DNA of 50,930 nt, from positions 1-50,930 of the IMG/VR virus record IMGVR_UViG_3300040815_002915; one strand, written 5' to 3'. The stretch is from a virus. The notes beneath the pieces are model-generated. The model did no database searches. It had not been told where the DNA came from and saw only the letters and a list, made by a program, of their open reading frames with translations. Below, piece by piece: positions 1-8,540 of this stretch; the first letter of the stretch is position 1, and every line of letters starts with the position of its first letter. Made by a program: the position numbers and the translations under genes.

Positions 1-1032
1 CTTGCTGTATCTCTTACGCAGTTCCAGTATTTTTTCCAACAATTTGTCCATGCTTGTGATACTCAAATTGTTGTAGGTGCATATGAAGGTTATGCTGTTG
101 CGCTTGGGTATCCTATCTAGGAACTCCTCCACATTGTCCATCATGTAGTTGAAATCCAGTCCATGCCTTATGTATTCGGCACGTTTACCAAAGGCGTCCA
201 CACTGACGAACTGCATCATGTGTTCCACCTTCTCCTCCATGCAGATGTTCTGTGCCATGTTGAAATACTTGGTCTTCAACTTCTTGTCGGCCGGACACAT
301 GTTGGATGTGACGTTGAGGTGTAGGTCCTGTTTGGGATGGTCCATTATGTACTGTAGCACTCGGTAGGTGTTGTGATCCATCATGGGCTCCCCTCCGGTC
401 ATCCGGAAGTGCTTGAGGTTCTTGTAAAGCTCAGGCCACCAACGCCAGAAGGCATCAACGTATGGGTTTTCCTCCCTGTTGGGTATGGGACTCCTGCGAC
501 CCTGGAAGTGCTCGGGTGCGTTGTGTGGTGGGGTGGTAGGGTATTCCCCGTAACGTTCTGTCTCTTGTGCCCAGGTTGTGGAGAACTGCGGCGAACAGTA
601 ACTACACTTGAAGTTACAAGCGTGGTTGAAGTTTACCTCCACGTACCTGGGCATCCATGTCTCTGACAATGGATTCTGTAATATCGTCTCGAAGTCCTGC
701 ATGGCCCATGGCTCTCCGGAACGATAGTGCCTGTCTGACATCTCTCCGGTCTTCTCTATATTCCAACAGTATGAACATCCTTGTGGTTTTTCTCCACGCA
801 ACATCTGTTGCCTCTGATACATTTTCTCATTGGTGTTGTGAAGTGCGGCGGGATTGTCTTTCAGTTTCGTCGCGTCAATCTCGTGAAGAGGTGGATGATA
901 GCAACTGTTCGTTAGACCTGTGGGTAGATGTAGACTGACCTGATTCCATTTGGCCAAGCACATGGTCGGCGATACTCCTTCCAGTTTCTCCCTGGCCCTC
1001 AGCGCGTCTCTTTTATAATCACTAGTACTCAC
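1..1032 (-). CDS. radical SAM protein, partial (3' end outside window)
   Basis: This reading frame is open for 344 codons from a GTG at 1032 to the window edge, so the C-terminus is missing. It has the radical SAM iron-sulfur motif CNFKCSYC (residues 139-146), followed by FRMTGGEP, the usual SAM-binding segment. Four more cysteines lie before the core (C25, C44, C86, C89, the last two as CSYC). The same four occur in the second radical SAM protein of this window (48425-49693), and both share an 'EYxRHG(L/I)D' stretch, so the two are paralogues. GTG is chosen because it overlaps the stop of the preceding gene (1024-1022) and an AAGGGAG lies about ten bases upstream; an ATG start would lie inside the conserved N-terminus. 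The substrate is unknown. It is the last visible gene of a cassette with glycosyltransferase-like genes, so a sugar or protein target is possible but inferred. Confidence 0.8.
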   Translation of the reverse strand, partial: MSTSDYKRDALRAREKLEGVSPTMCLAKWNQVSLHLPTGLTNSCYHPPLHEIDATKLKDNPAALHNTNEKMYQRQQMLRGEKPQGCSYCWNIEKTGEMSDRHYRSGEPWAMQDFETILQNPLSETWMPRYVEVNFNHACNFKCSYCSPQFSTTWAQETERYGEYPTTPPHNAPEHFQGRRSPIPNREENPYVDAFWRWWPELYKNLKHFRMTGGEPMMDHNTYRVLQYIMDHPKQDLHLNVTSNMCPADKKLKTKYFNMAQNICMEEKVEHMMQFVSVDAFGKRAEYIRHGLDFNYMMDNVEEFLDRIPKRNSITFICTYNNLSITSMDKLLEKILELRKRYSK

Positions 1033-1918
1033 GATCTTGAACTCCCTTGTTGATGTGTTGTGGCATCACGAAACGATAGAACCTGCTATCGGCCTCATCG
1101 TAGTCCGCTATGGGCATGTCCAACTGCTGTCGCAGGCTGTTGCCCCACATTTCTAACTCACGGTCAACGTTGGCTGGTTGTACGGTGCTGTGGAAGTAGT
1201 CGGCCATACCTTCCAGATCACTGACGTCGAACTCGTAGTTGTCATGATCCACCACGGTGTAGAAACTGCCCATCCTGGCCCCCAGCATGGCGAACTTGCC
1301 GTTCTCTACATCGGCACCTATGGTACACCAAGTCGTGAGTATCCTTAGATTGGTTGGCCAGATGTTTTTGAATTCGAGTGGAGGTATCGGCACCCCTTTG
1401 TTGGTACACATCTTGACACCTTCCCTGAAGCCCGCTATGAAGGCCTGTTGTGGTGTTGTGTTTATTATGGTCTGCGAATAGCAGTTGTGTAGATTCTCAT
1501 GTGGAACTCCCCAGCAGAAGTCCATCCTGTTCTCTTCTGTCTCTGCGTTCTCGTGTGTCTTCATCGTCAGACAGGTCTCCTTGTCCCAACCCACTAGTCC
1601 ACCGTTGCCGTACACCAATCCGTTGATGTTGTTCTTGGCCCTCCACCTGTGTACAGCCTTCCTGTTGGTCTTTGTCCAGTTCAGGGTCTGTAAAAGGAAA
1701 CTTTCGTCTATGACGTTGTCACCGTCAACGCTGATGAAGAAGTCAGTCTCCGACAGTTCCGCCGCGGCCTTGTGTGCTGAGTCGAATCCAACGACACCGT
1801 CCACACGCTTGGCCCAAGGCACCTTGTTCTTGAGGTCAGCCCAGTTCTCCTCTTTGTTGGGTTCCTTGAAACTGATGTACACAAAGTCCAGGTCGCTTAC
1901 TCGTACTCTATCTGCCAT
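1022..1918 (-). CDS. glycosyltransferase-like protein (GT-A fold, putative)
   Basis: The protein has 298 residues from the ATG at 1918. That start is preferred over one at 1951 because GGAGA stands at good distance before it and the N-terminus then begins MADRVRVSDLDFVYISF, a typical first beta strand. FFISVDGDNVID (residues 61-71) has the position and form of the metal-binding DxD motif (D65-G-D67) of nucleotide-sugar transferases, after a segment that resembles sugar-nucleotide binding (VDGVVGFDSAHKAAAEL). The gene overlaps its upstream neighbour by 22 bases and its downstream radical SAM neighbour by 11, so translation is probably coupled. The family assignment rests on the DxD motif and its context, not on overall similarity that I can verify. 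Donor and acceptor sugars are unknown. Confidence 0.6.
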   Translation of the reverse strand: MADRVRVSDLDFVYISFKEPNKEENWADLKNKVPWAKRVDGVVGFDSAHKAAAELSETDFFISVDGDNVIDESFLLQTLNWTKTNRKAVHRWRAKNNINGLVYGNGGLVGWDKETCLTMKTHENAETEENRMDFCWGVPHENLHNCYSQTIINTTPQQAFIAGFREGVKMCTNKGVPIPPLEFKNIWPTNLRILTTWCTIGADVENGKFAMLGARMGSFYTVVDHDNYEFDVSDLEGMADYFHSTVQPANVDRELEMWGNSLRQQLDMPIADYDEADSRFYRFVMPQHINKGVQDREY

Positions 1919-2199
1919 GTTTCTCCATTTTCTTTCACTGCGTTGGGCCAATGAATGTCACCCCGCTCAAAACTGTATCCCTTGTCCGCTGTCTTCAAAA
2001 CGCTGTATCGCACTTTCCTTACGGCTGGTTTCCTGAGGGTGATTCCAGATTTTGATAAAATATAATTTTGTTCGCCATTTTTTAGAACCTCAAGTTTTTT
2101 TTCAAGACTAACCTCAAACTGGGTGCCTTCTATGGTCACGAAATGTTTTTTCTCCCGCGGCTGTTGTAGATCTTGGAATGCTTTAAGAAATTCTGACAT
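1897..2199 (-). CDS. small protein of unknown function
   Basis: This encodes 100 residues, begins with ATG after a clear AAGGAG, and overlaps both neighbours. The N-terminal half is rich in lysine and glutamate and the C-terminal half has alternating hydrophobic and charged residues. I see no signal peptide, membrane segment, cysteine motif or recognisable domain. It lies between two glycosyltransferase-like genes and is translated as part of the same overlapping series. A role as accessory or carrier protein for those enzymes would be a guess. Confidence 0.7.
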   Translation of the reverse strand: MSEFLKAFQDLQQPREKKHFVTIEGTQFEVSLEKKLEVLKNGEQNYILSKSGITLRKPAVRKVRYSVLKTADKGYSFERGDIHWPNAVKENGETWQIEYE

Positions 2200-2977
2200 T
2201 CATCTCCTTGTCAAAGTAATGCCATACCCTAGAGACGCGCTTATCTCCTAGGTAATAGGCGTTATTGTGCCTGTTTGGGAAAAGGTAATTGTTCTGATCC
2301 TTGCATTTGTCAAGACCGTTCACAGAAGGTTTGTGGTGCAGGAACTTGAACCATTCGTAGTCTATCAGACTTTTATCTGTGGGGTCAGCTATCCTGTGAG
2401 CCAGTGCGAATACCACATCTGTGCTGGGATATACGTCATGGCAATTTATCAGCATATTTTTTTTGACTTCGTTCCAGTTTTCAGTGACCTGCCTCGCTAT
2501 GTCAAAGAACTGCCGGGCACGTTTACTTTTCCTGAAATACATGAGTCCATTGTATATGTTTGGTAGGCAGTTACGTAAAAATAATTTCCTGTACGGTGTG
2601 CGAGTGATTATGCTGTCCTTGTAATTCCTACAGTCAACGCTGAAGACTAGATCGTGTTGCCACAGATGATTCCACCACCAGTCTGTGTTCGTTGTCCACA
2701 GCATGTCACTCTCTAACTTTATCGTGTGTGTGAAAGGCGTCATGTAAAACGCCTTGTGTTCATTGGCCCATTTGGTCTTGTGTTCTGCACTGTCATCTTC
2801 TTTGAGCACTTTGACAACGTCAACCGAGCGATGCTGGAACTTGCTTCTCTCATCGGTTACCACACAGATTTTGTTTTCCCTGTTCCACAATTTTATGCTC
2901 TCGGCCAATTTGATGCTTAACTCCACGTAGTCAGTCGTGTCGTTGTTCTGTGCGAACCATAGGAAACCCCTAGACAT
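2183..2977 (-). CDS. glycosyltransferase-like protein
   Basis: The product has 264 residues. The N-terminus (GFLWFAQNNDTTDYVELSI, then KICVVTDE) has the strand-helix-strand pattern of GT-A transferases of the GT8 type. HTIKLESDMLW (residues 84-94) carries an ESD in place of DxD at the expected metal site, and IYNGLMYFRKS (about 141-151) matches the conserved 'N-G-hydrophobic' acceptor-side strand of such enzymes. The start codon overlaps the stop of the preceding gene (2970). The ESD instead of DxD may alter metal use or reflect a relaxed motif. Its position in a run of three transferase-like genes suggests sequential addition of sugars to one acceptor, which I infer from context. Confidence 0.6.
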   Translation of the reverse strand: MSRGFLWFAQNNDTTDYVELSIKLAESIKLWNRENKICVVTDERSKFQHRSVDVVKVLKEDDSAEHKTKWANEHKAFYMTPFTHTIKLESDMLWTTNTDWWWNHLWQHDLVFSVDCRNYKDSIITRTPYRKLFLRNCLPNIYNGLMYFRKSKRARQFFDIARQVTENWNEVKKNMLINCHDVYPSTDVVFALAHRIADPTDKSLIDYEWFKFLHHKPSVNGLDKCKDQNNYLFPNRHNNAYYLGDKRVSRVWHYFDKEMNVRIS

Positions 2978-3719
2978 TGGCCAACTCCTTGTTCAGCACG
3001 TGGACGTCCTGATTTTCCGTGTAATTGATCTGATCGTTGTACTGCCAAACGATCCCTGTTTCGTTTACCTGCAGAATGTTGCAGTCAGGTGGCAACGTCG
3101 GCAGAGCCATGGGCAGGGTGTCATAGGTGATGAAACCATTGGCCTGTTCCAAAGCAATGGCGAATGCGTAATCGTTCCTGAACTGTTTGTCATATATCCT
3201 GTACAACTCCAAGAAGTAAGCGTAATAATCTTTCACATACTTCAGGGTGTCAAATATACGTTTCGCCTTCTTGCCTTTGCGGAACACAAACACAGTGGCC
3301 CACACCATGTCTATCATGCTCCACTGCCTTTGATTGAAACTGTTCCTGTTGGTCAGGTCGAGTGCTGATTTGCTGATAAGGAAATCATAACACGTGTCCA
3401 TACACTGCCGTAGGTCGTCAGTGAATGGTAGGTAGTCAATGTCCATCACTAGAGTCGTGTCATAGGGCGAAAGTTCATAAGACAGGTGCCTGTCCACGTT
3501 GCGCCATTCCTTGCCCATCTTTGTGTTGCCCAGTTCAGGTTCGATGAACTTGTAATTTATGAATCCCAAAGGTTTAATTTTCTTGAATGTGCTGAAGTTT
3601 GTCACGACGGTGATCTCTAACTGTAGATTTTTTTTGATCAGATGCACACAACGTTCAAGTATCTTGTGATACTGAACTTGTGCTGTGTCAAAACAAAATA
3701 GCAATACGCCCTTGGTCAT
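2970..3719 (-). CDS. glycosyltransferase-like protein with DxD motif
   Basis: The protein has 249 residues from the ATG at 3719, which overlaps the TGA of the upstream gene as TGATG; a TTG at 3722 is the only earlier option. KGVLLFCFDTAQVQYHKIL is followed by ITVVTN, a Rossmann-like start, and then TLVMDIDYLPF with D94-I-D96 (counting from the TTG) as the probable metal-binding DxD motif. A later ATVFVFRKGKKAKRIF resembles the acceptor-side region of the neighbouring 264-residue transferase-like protein, where IYNGLMYFRKSKRARQFF occupies the same place. The two are probably ancient paralogues. The reaction is likely transfer of a sugar from a nucleotide sugar; substrate unknown. Confidence 0.65.
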   Translation of the reverse strand: MTKGVLLFCFDTAQVQYHKILERCVHLIKKNLQLEITVVTNFSTFKKIKPLGFINYKFIEPELGNTKMGKEWRNVDRHLSYELSPYDTTLVMDIDYLPFTDDLRQCMDTCYDFLISKSALDLTNRNSFNQRQWSMIDMVWATVFVFRKGKKAKRIFDTLKYVKDYYAYFLELYRIYDKQFRNDYAFAIALEQANGFITYDTLPMALPTLPPDCNILQVNETGIVWQYNDQINYTENQDVHVLNKELANV

Positions 3720-4036
3720 CAACCACCTCTCTTTGCAAACGTCTTAGACATTTGATGATACGAACTAATTGCCTCCTGGTTTCTCTCTATGAGTTTCTGT
3801 AAAAAATCTTTAGGATCAACAATCTCCACAGGATTCTGGTTTGTGTCCAACACAAAGAACTTGTCATTGGTCTCCAGCAGTGTCCTCACCAAGCAGATGG
3901 TTTCGGCATCCGCACGGAATATGTGTTCGTTGTATACCACTATGAGTCGTGAGTGTGCCTTCTCCAAGGCGTTGCGCTTGGCAACGGCTATATCATAAGA
4001 GAGGTCAGATTGTTTTTTTAGTTCGCCAATATCCAT
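3719..4036 (-). CDS. conserved phage protein of unknown function, first gene of left cassette
   Basis: This is a 105-residue protein starting MDIGELKKQS. I take the ATG at 4036 rather than a TTG at 4051. The sequence is helical in character, with charged stretches and a central strand region (RLIVVYNEHIFRA, then FFVLDTNQNPVEIV), and ends in a basic tail AKRGG. There is no enzyme motif. It is the first gene after a sigma-70-like promoter (4071-4043) and begins the leftward cassette of glycosyltransferase-like and radical SAM genes. The predicted transcription start lies at or within a base or two of the ATG, so the messenger may be leaderless. A structural role is possible because virion genes lie just upstream. 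Confidence 0.65.
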   Translation of the reverse strand: MDIGELKKQSDLSYDIAVAKRNALEKAHSRLIVVYNEHIFRADAETICLVRTLLETNDKFFVLDTNQNPVEIVDPKDFLQKLIERNQEAISSYHQMSKTFAKRGG

Positions 4037-4042
4037 ACCACA

Positions 4043-4071
4043 ATTATACAATAATTATGGTGTAGAATCAA
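4043..4071 (-). promoter_or_regulatory. sigma-70-type promoter for left cassette
   Basis: On the minus strand TTGATT (4071-4066), a 17-base spacer and a perfect TATAAT (4048-4043) lie in the short gap between a virion protein gene and the left accessory cassette. The expected start of transcription is near 4036, the A of the next gene's ATG. The box is host-type, unlike the TATAAATA late promoter at 43788-43781. Confidence 0.6.
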
Positions 4072-4084
4072 CCTGGTAAAATTA

Positions 4085-5041
4085 TTACGATGCTGAGTTT
4101 GAAACTTCCGCGTTCGAGCTTGACTGTATGTTCGCGCTCAACCCTTCACCGTTGGTAGGATAAACTTCGATCAGTGCCAGTGTCATCCTTGGAGCCTCGT
4201 TGGGGTTGGCCGGCACACCTGACGTGTTACCAGATGTGTAAGTGGCGTCGTCCGCTGGGTCAGTGGCTATCATCTTGATCGTCACTGTCACTGCCGTTCC
4301 CACTGCCGCGTCCAGTTTGGCCTGTATCTCAACCGTGTTTGACGTGTAGCCTGAGTTGTCAGAGGTCAATAGAATTAATGTAGTGTAAGAAGTTGTCAAG
4401 TCATGGAATCCGTTGGCCAGACCATCCGTGGTCAAGGTCTCGCCCGATCCAGATCTGGTGGTCGATTGTGCACCTAGGTCCAGGTTACCAATCGCAACCG
4501 TTGTAAGGTCATTGAACACGTCATCCTTCGAACCGTCAATGCCTGTAACACAAGAAGGATCGATCCTGATCTTGCCGCCTGCGTTGAAGAAGTGCCTCAT
4601 CTGGTCCGCTGATGCGAATGTCACTGATCTCTCGATGGTAGAACTAGTGTTCCATGTTGCCGCGTTGGTCGATGATCCCACAGCGTTGGTGCCCAGTGCC
4701 GTTGCGTTTGGTGATCCCGCCGCAACCGAAGCCGCCAGTGTGGCCAGGTCCGCTTCCACCGCCGCCCTGATGGCTATGGTGTCTCCCGCTGACACCTGTT
4801 CTCTCGAAGTCAGTGTGTCGTTGGTGTGGTTACCGATGTTTGCCATTCCTGTGAATAATGTGTTCCAATGTGATGCAGTGATCGTGTCACCTGCCGTTAC
4901 TGTTGGTATGTGTGTCTGTCCAAGACCATATACCCCTGATCCTGTGCCCGCGAAATGGTTGTATCCGTACGGTGAACTTGAACTGTTCACGAACGTGTTG
5001 TATTGATCATCTAAAATTGTGTCCCCTGCTTGGTATGCCAT
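4085..5041 (-). CDS. virion structural protein, probably fiber or baseplate-associated
   Basis: The protein has 318 residues and starts with ATG after AAGGAG. It is rich in Thr, Ser, Asn, Ala and Gly, like phage fiber and decoration proteins. The motif AGDTI occurs three times (MAYQAGDTILDDQYN, VTAGDTITASHWN, VSAGDTIAIRAAV), each followed by a short helix, so the N-terminal 100 residues are an internal repeat. The middle has a Thr/Ser-rich beta region and the end (MTLALIEVYPTNGEG) looks like a closing beta sheet. It follows the 545-residue fiber gene, 37 bases downstream. No enzyme motif is visible. Placement in the tail-fiber region is inferred from composition and neighbours. Confidence 0.65.
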   Translation of the reverse strand: MAYQAGDTILDDQYNTFVNSSSSPYGYNHFAGTGSGVYGLGQTHIPTVTAGDTITASHWNTLFTGMANIGNHTNDTLTSREQVSAGDTIAIRAAVEADLATLAASVAAGSPNATALGTNAVGSSTNAATWNTSSTIERSVTFASADQMRHFFNAGGKIRIDPSCVTGIDGSKDDVFNDLTTVAIGNLDLGAQSTTRSGSGETLTTDGLANGFHDLTTSYTTLILLTSDNSGYTSNTVEIQAKLDAAVGTAVTVTIKMIATDPADDATYTSGNTSGVPANPNEAPRMTLALIEVYPTNGEGLSANIQSSSNAEVSNSAS

Positions 5042-5078
5042 CTTTGTATACTCCTTAGTATTCTATATAAATCATAAT

Positions 5079-6716
5079 TTATTTTACTCCAATAACACAC
5101 TCAGCGAGTTGTGTTTCTTCGTTATATTTAGTTTTAATCAGCCTTCCCAGCACGTTAAAATGGTTACATTCGTCTAGATTCGCCACTTTTGCCTCACCAT
5201 TTCCCGCAGACACTATTCTATCACCTGCTTTTCCTTGTCCTTTTATTTTGACCATGACCCTGCCTTTCAGTGCTATCATAGGGTGTGTTTCGTTGTTGCC
5301 GGCCTGGGCATTCATCAGGAATGCCGGAGATTCAGATACCACACCAAAAACAGCATCATCCAGTTCCTTCTCGCATTTGGTAATTTCAGCGTGTCCACCT
5401 AGTATCACCACATCTCCTACCGTCAGTTCACAGTCGGCCTCGTAACGCTCGGCTAGGTCGGCGTATTGCGCCGAAGTTGAAACAGCGTGTACCACGTTGG
5501 CCCTGATGTCCACCAATGTGGCCGCACCCAGTTCGGTGTCCGCTCCAGATTTGAATGCTGTCCAGGCACCTCCCGCGTTGCCATATATGGTGGTACCATC
5601 GTCGGCGAAAGTCTCGTCCCAGACCCAGAAGAGATCCTGTTCAGTGACGCTGGATGTCTCGCCCCTGTTTACCTTGAGTCCCGAGTAGTTGGGCATTCCC
5701 GCCGCGCTTGAAACGTTCCTGTTCAGTTCTATGATGTTGTCTTCCACAGTCAGTGTTGACGTGTTGCTTGTGACGGTGTCTCCGTCTATGGTCAGGTTTC
5801 CTGTGACCCTAAAGTTTCCTGATACATCTATGTTTCCTGTTGACCCTGTCATTGTCATCACTGTCTTAGTGACTCCACCGTCATTAACTTTGAAACTGAT
5901 GTCTCCGTCTTCGGTCACATTGGATATGGAGAAGTTGTCACCCGACATGGTCATCTCTATGTCGTTGCTGGCCCCGATCCTCAGTCCGTTGTCGTTCTGT
6001 ATCTCCAGGTGTCCTGTGGTCGAATCGTTCTGATCCGATCTCAAGAAGTTGGCCACTGCAACGCCGCCTAGTGCATCCGAGTCCGTCGCCGTTCCCCTGA
6101 ACTTGGCGTTTGAGACCGTGCTTGAAAGTTGTATTCCCTGTGCCACCGTAGCGAAGCCGGCCGCCGTCAATGCCACCGCGTTCGCTTCTGTTGTGCTAGG
6201 TGTGAAAGCGAGATTTGATATCACTCCAACCACAGTATCTTGCGTGACTAATTTTAGAATAGATCTGAAAACCCCTGTGTTGTCTTGTACCACCTCTGTC
6301 ACAACCTGTGTGACACCAGAGCCCGCTATGGTAGTCGGGCCTATCAAGGTCCATGCTGATCCTGTGTAGACATATAACTGGTTGTTGTTGGTGTCGAACC
6401 ATAGGTCACCCTGCACAGCATTGGCGGGTGAAGTTGCAGAGTTCGTTGTGGAACCCACTGGTTTCCATTTGGCCCCAGTGTACACATTGATCTGTTTGTT
6501 GGTCTGATCGAACCACAACTGTCCCTGTATCTTGTTAGCGGGTGCAGATGTGTTGTTGAAGTTCTCTAGTACCTTGACGAAGTTCTCGTTCAGTCGTTCA
6601 CCGAATCCAGCGTAGCCCTTGCCGAACAGCGTGAGGTCCGTTGTGGCGGTGTCTATGGTGCCGTCAGGCAGTGTGACCAGCAGAGTACCGAATGTGTTGT
6701 TGATTTTGTACGCCAT
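5079..6716 (-). CDS. tail fiber-like virion protein
   Basis: The protein has 545 residues. Residues about 25-125 carry the marine-myovirus fiber N-terminus: LTLFGKGYAGFGERLNENF, then GQLWFDQTNKQINVYTG and a second copy GDLWFDTNNNQLYVYTG. The middle (GTATDSDALGGVAVANFLRS to FKVNDGGVTKTVMTM) is a shared fiber segment, also found in the 405-residue fiber at 19415-20632. The C-terminus differs: AQYADLAERYEADCEL followed by GDVVILGG and FGVVSESPAFLMN is a domain seen at the ends of many phage fibers and related to the sequence just before S74-type chaperone domains, but no SDxRLK catalytic motif is present. It is likely displayed on the particle and may bind the host. It is the last gene before the large enzyme cassette ends, read leftward. 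Confidence 0.75.
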   Translation of the reverse strand: MAYKINNTFGTLLVTLPDGTIDTATTDLTLFGKGYAGFGERLNENFVKVLENFNNTSAPANKIQGQLWFDQTNKQINVYTGAKWKPVGSTTNSATSPANAVQGDLWFDTNNNQLYVYTGSAWTLIGPTTIAGSGVTQVVTEVVQDNTGVFRSILKLVTQDTVVGVISNLAFTPSTTEANAVALTAAGFATVAQGIQLSSTVSNAKFRGTATDSDALGGVAVANFLRSDQNDSTTGHLEIQNDNGLRIGASNDIEMTMSGDNFSISNVTEDGDISFKVNDGGVTKTVMTMTGSTGNIDVSGNFRVTGNLTIDGDTVTSNTSTLTVEDNIIELNRNVSSAAGMPNYSGLKVNRGETSSVTEQDLFWVWDETFADDGTTIYGNAGGAWTAFKSGADTELGAATLVDIRANVVHAVSTSAQYADLAERYEADCELTVGDVVILGGHAEITKCEKELDDAVFGVVSESPAFLMNAQAGNNETHPMIALKGRVMVKIKGQGKAGDRIVSAGNGEAKVANLDECNHFNVLGRLIKTKYNEETQLAECVIGVK

Positions 6717-6726
6717 ATAAGGGTAT

Positions 6727-7611
6727 TTATGCTTGAATCAAAGGCTTTGTGTACCTGCTAAACGGAGTGTAATACCCCTCCAATCTGTTGTTGTAATGGG
6801 GGTCTCGCTTCATCAGATGCAGGGTCAAACCAATTTTATAATTGCAACCGTGCTTACGGTAGTCCGCGGGTGCGTGGAGCACACTGGCATCATGTATGAT
6901 GGCGCACTTGGGTCTCCAGGGCAGTATCTTCTCTATGCTCAGCCCCTCGTAGATGCTCATGGGTATGTGCGCGGGCATTATGTCCTCTAAGATCTGTTGG
7001 TCACGGGCATTGTGTTCCAGGTTCTCCACACCGTACTCGGCATATGTTTGATGACGTACAACATTGGCGTAGTTGGCGAAACTGCCTATGTCCCTGCCCC
7101 TCATGAAATGCGTGGCCCTGCCACGATAACGCTGATTGAATGTCACATATTCGGACACAGAGATCCTGTCCAACTCCACCGGTATTATGATGTCCTTGTA
7201 GGGACGGTATCCGGTGAGGTGTGTCACAGCGTCGGTGTGCAGTCCATATGGCTTGATGGACTTGAAGAACTGGTCGCCCACGCTTATAGGATCTGACTGT
7301 GCCACGTCACTGTAGAACACCACGTCATCGCCGAAGTGCTCATATATCTTGGGTCTCACTATGTCCGATATCTCGGCTATCAGCATAGGGTACGTGATGT
7401 GTAGCACGTGATCGTTGATAGTATGACCTACTGTGTCAAAATTATTCCTAAAAAACGATGCCAATGTTTCACATTCGTGATCGGTGACGAAATCATTGAC
7501 CACGTATGATTCGTCATTTTGGTCTTCGAACAAAGTCGTGTTTGGATCGTGGATGACATCCATTGCCTTCAGTTCTTCCTGTGTGAATGGTCTATCTGTT
7601 TTGTATTTCAT
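6727..7611 (-). CDS. 2OG-Fe(II) oxygenase superfamily protein
   Basis: The protein has 294 residues. The iron ligands expected for the double-stranded beta-helix fold are visible: H125-T-D127 in YGLHTDAV and the distal His246 in SVLHAPADYRK, with K259 (NYKIGLTLHL) about where the basic residue binding the 2-oxoglutarate carboxylate usually lies. An insert of about 100 residues separates the two halves. Members couple decarboxylation of 2-oxoglutarate to hydroxylation or another oxidation; the substrate here is unknown. This is the last gene of the accessory operon and is followed after 10 bases by the 545-residue fiber gene. It overlaps the preceding oxygenase gene by 20 bases. Confidence 0.7.
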   Translation of the reverse strand: MKYKTDRPFTQEELKAMDVIHDPNTTLFEDQNDESYVVNDFVTDHECETLASFFRNNFDTVGHTINDHVLHITYPMLIAEISDIVRPKIYEHFGDDVVFYSDVAQSDPISVGDQFFKSIKPYGLHTDAVTHLTGYRPYKDIIIPVELDRISVSEYVTFNQRYRGRATHFMRGRDIGSFANYANVVRHQTYAEYGVENLEHNARDQQILEDIMPAHIPMSIYEGLSIEKILPWRPKCAIIHDASVLHAPADYRKHGCNYKIGLTLHLMKRDPHYNNRLEGYYTPFSRYTKPLIQA

Positions 7612-8080
7612 CTGGTATCCTCTCTATAATCTCTTGCCATGGATGACGTATGCAGAATTTTAACATAAGTCTATCGTAGTTTACCGGTTCCACCCAATGT
7701 CTCAGTTTGCCATTTTCCAACAAAACACACTCGTAAGGTACTTGCTGGTCCTCCACTACCATCACCGGTTGCTTGTCAAACAGATTTATTTGTATGCTTG
7801 TCATGTCGTCCTCGTCCACGTGCGGAGGCACATTGTTATTAGCGAAAAGATAGGCGAAACGAGGATAGGTATTCATCCCCCATATACCAAGATCCTGCTC
7901 CACTTCCTTTGTGAGGTGTCTTATTTCCGATCCGTCTTTCAGATATACCTTCCACCATGATAATTTCGGTTCGAACTTCTTCCACTGATACCATTCACCA
8001 CGTTGATGTATGTCATAGAATATCTTTCTGTACTTCTCTTTGTCTATTTTGTAATTAAGATGGATCAAGTTCATATGCAT
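7592..8080 (-). CDS. small 2OG-Fe(II) / aspartyl-hydroxylase-like oxygenase
   Basis: This encodes 162 residues and begins with ATG six bases after AAAGG. The metal site H87-V-D89 (VPPHVDEDD), the distal H128 (LRHWVEP) and R137 (YDRLMLKF) fit the short beta-helix oxygenases related to aspartyl/asparaginyl beta-hydroxylase. The protein is close to the minimum size for the fold. It overlaps both neighbours (26 bases upstream, 20 downstream), suggesting translation together with the other oxygenases. Substrate unknown. Confidence 0.7.
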   Translation of the reverse strand: MHMNLIHLNYKIDKEKYRKIFYDIHQRGEWYQWKKFEPKLSWWKVYLKDGSEIRHLTKEVEQDLGIWGMNTYPRFAYLFANNNVPPHVDEDDMTSIQINLFDKQPVMVVEDQQVPYECVLLENGKLRHWVEPVNYDRLMLKFCIRHPWQEIIERIPDEIQNR

Positions 8081-8540
8081 TATTGCCTTTGAAAAAGTTC
8101 AGACATTTGAAAAATTCTATGCAGTCTTCGATGTCTTCCTCGAACGATATGTTAAGATTTATGCGTTTTTTATCGTTGTTAAAGACCGCGTGCCTGACCT
8201 GTGTGTTCAGGAAAATAGGTTTTGAAGTTTTGTTATTTTCAAAACTGCATGGAGCGTAGTCCTCACTCAGAGGATAGACCAGGGCGGTGTTTCTTTTACC
8301 ACCATCTGTATGCCATTCCTGCACGGCATTGGGACGAATCATCAGAAGGTAGCAGTTCCTGCCATGGAACGTCATGTTCAGATCATGGAAGTTAAGAACA
8401 GTTGGTTTTCCGGTCCTCGTGGATTTGTGTGTGATCCACTCCTCATCTTTGAGACCCATTCCTATCCTGAGCAGTCTTCCTTTTACTTCAGGATCTAGAA
8501 ATTCTGGCAACTCGTAATGACTTAGACCACTAGACATCAT
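8055..8540 (-). CDS. small 2OG-Fe(II) / aspartyl-hydroxylase-like oxygenase
   Basis: The product has 161 residues. H77-T-D79 in EWHTDGGKRN is the first part of the iron site, H117 (VRHAVFNND) the distal ligand and R126 (KRINLNISF) the 2-oxoglutarate arginine. Two adjacent ATGs (8540, 8537) follow GAGAGGGG; either may be used. The gene overlaps the upstream oxygenase gene by 11 bases and the downstream one by 26. The core is similar in plan to its neighbour but the N-terminus differs, so these are divergent family members, not a recent duplication. Confidence 0.7.
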   Translation of the reverse strand: MMSSGLSHYELPEFLDPEVKGRLLRIGMGLKDEEWITHKSTRTGKPTVLNFHDLNMTFHGRNCYLLMIRPNAVQEWHTDGGKRNTALVYPLSEDYAPCSFENNKTSKPIFLNTQVRHAVFNNDKKRINLNISFEEDIEDCIEFFKCLNFFKGNNAYELDPS

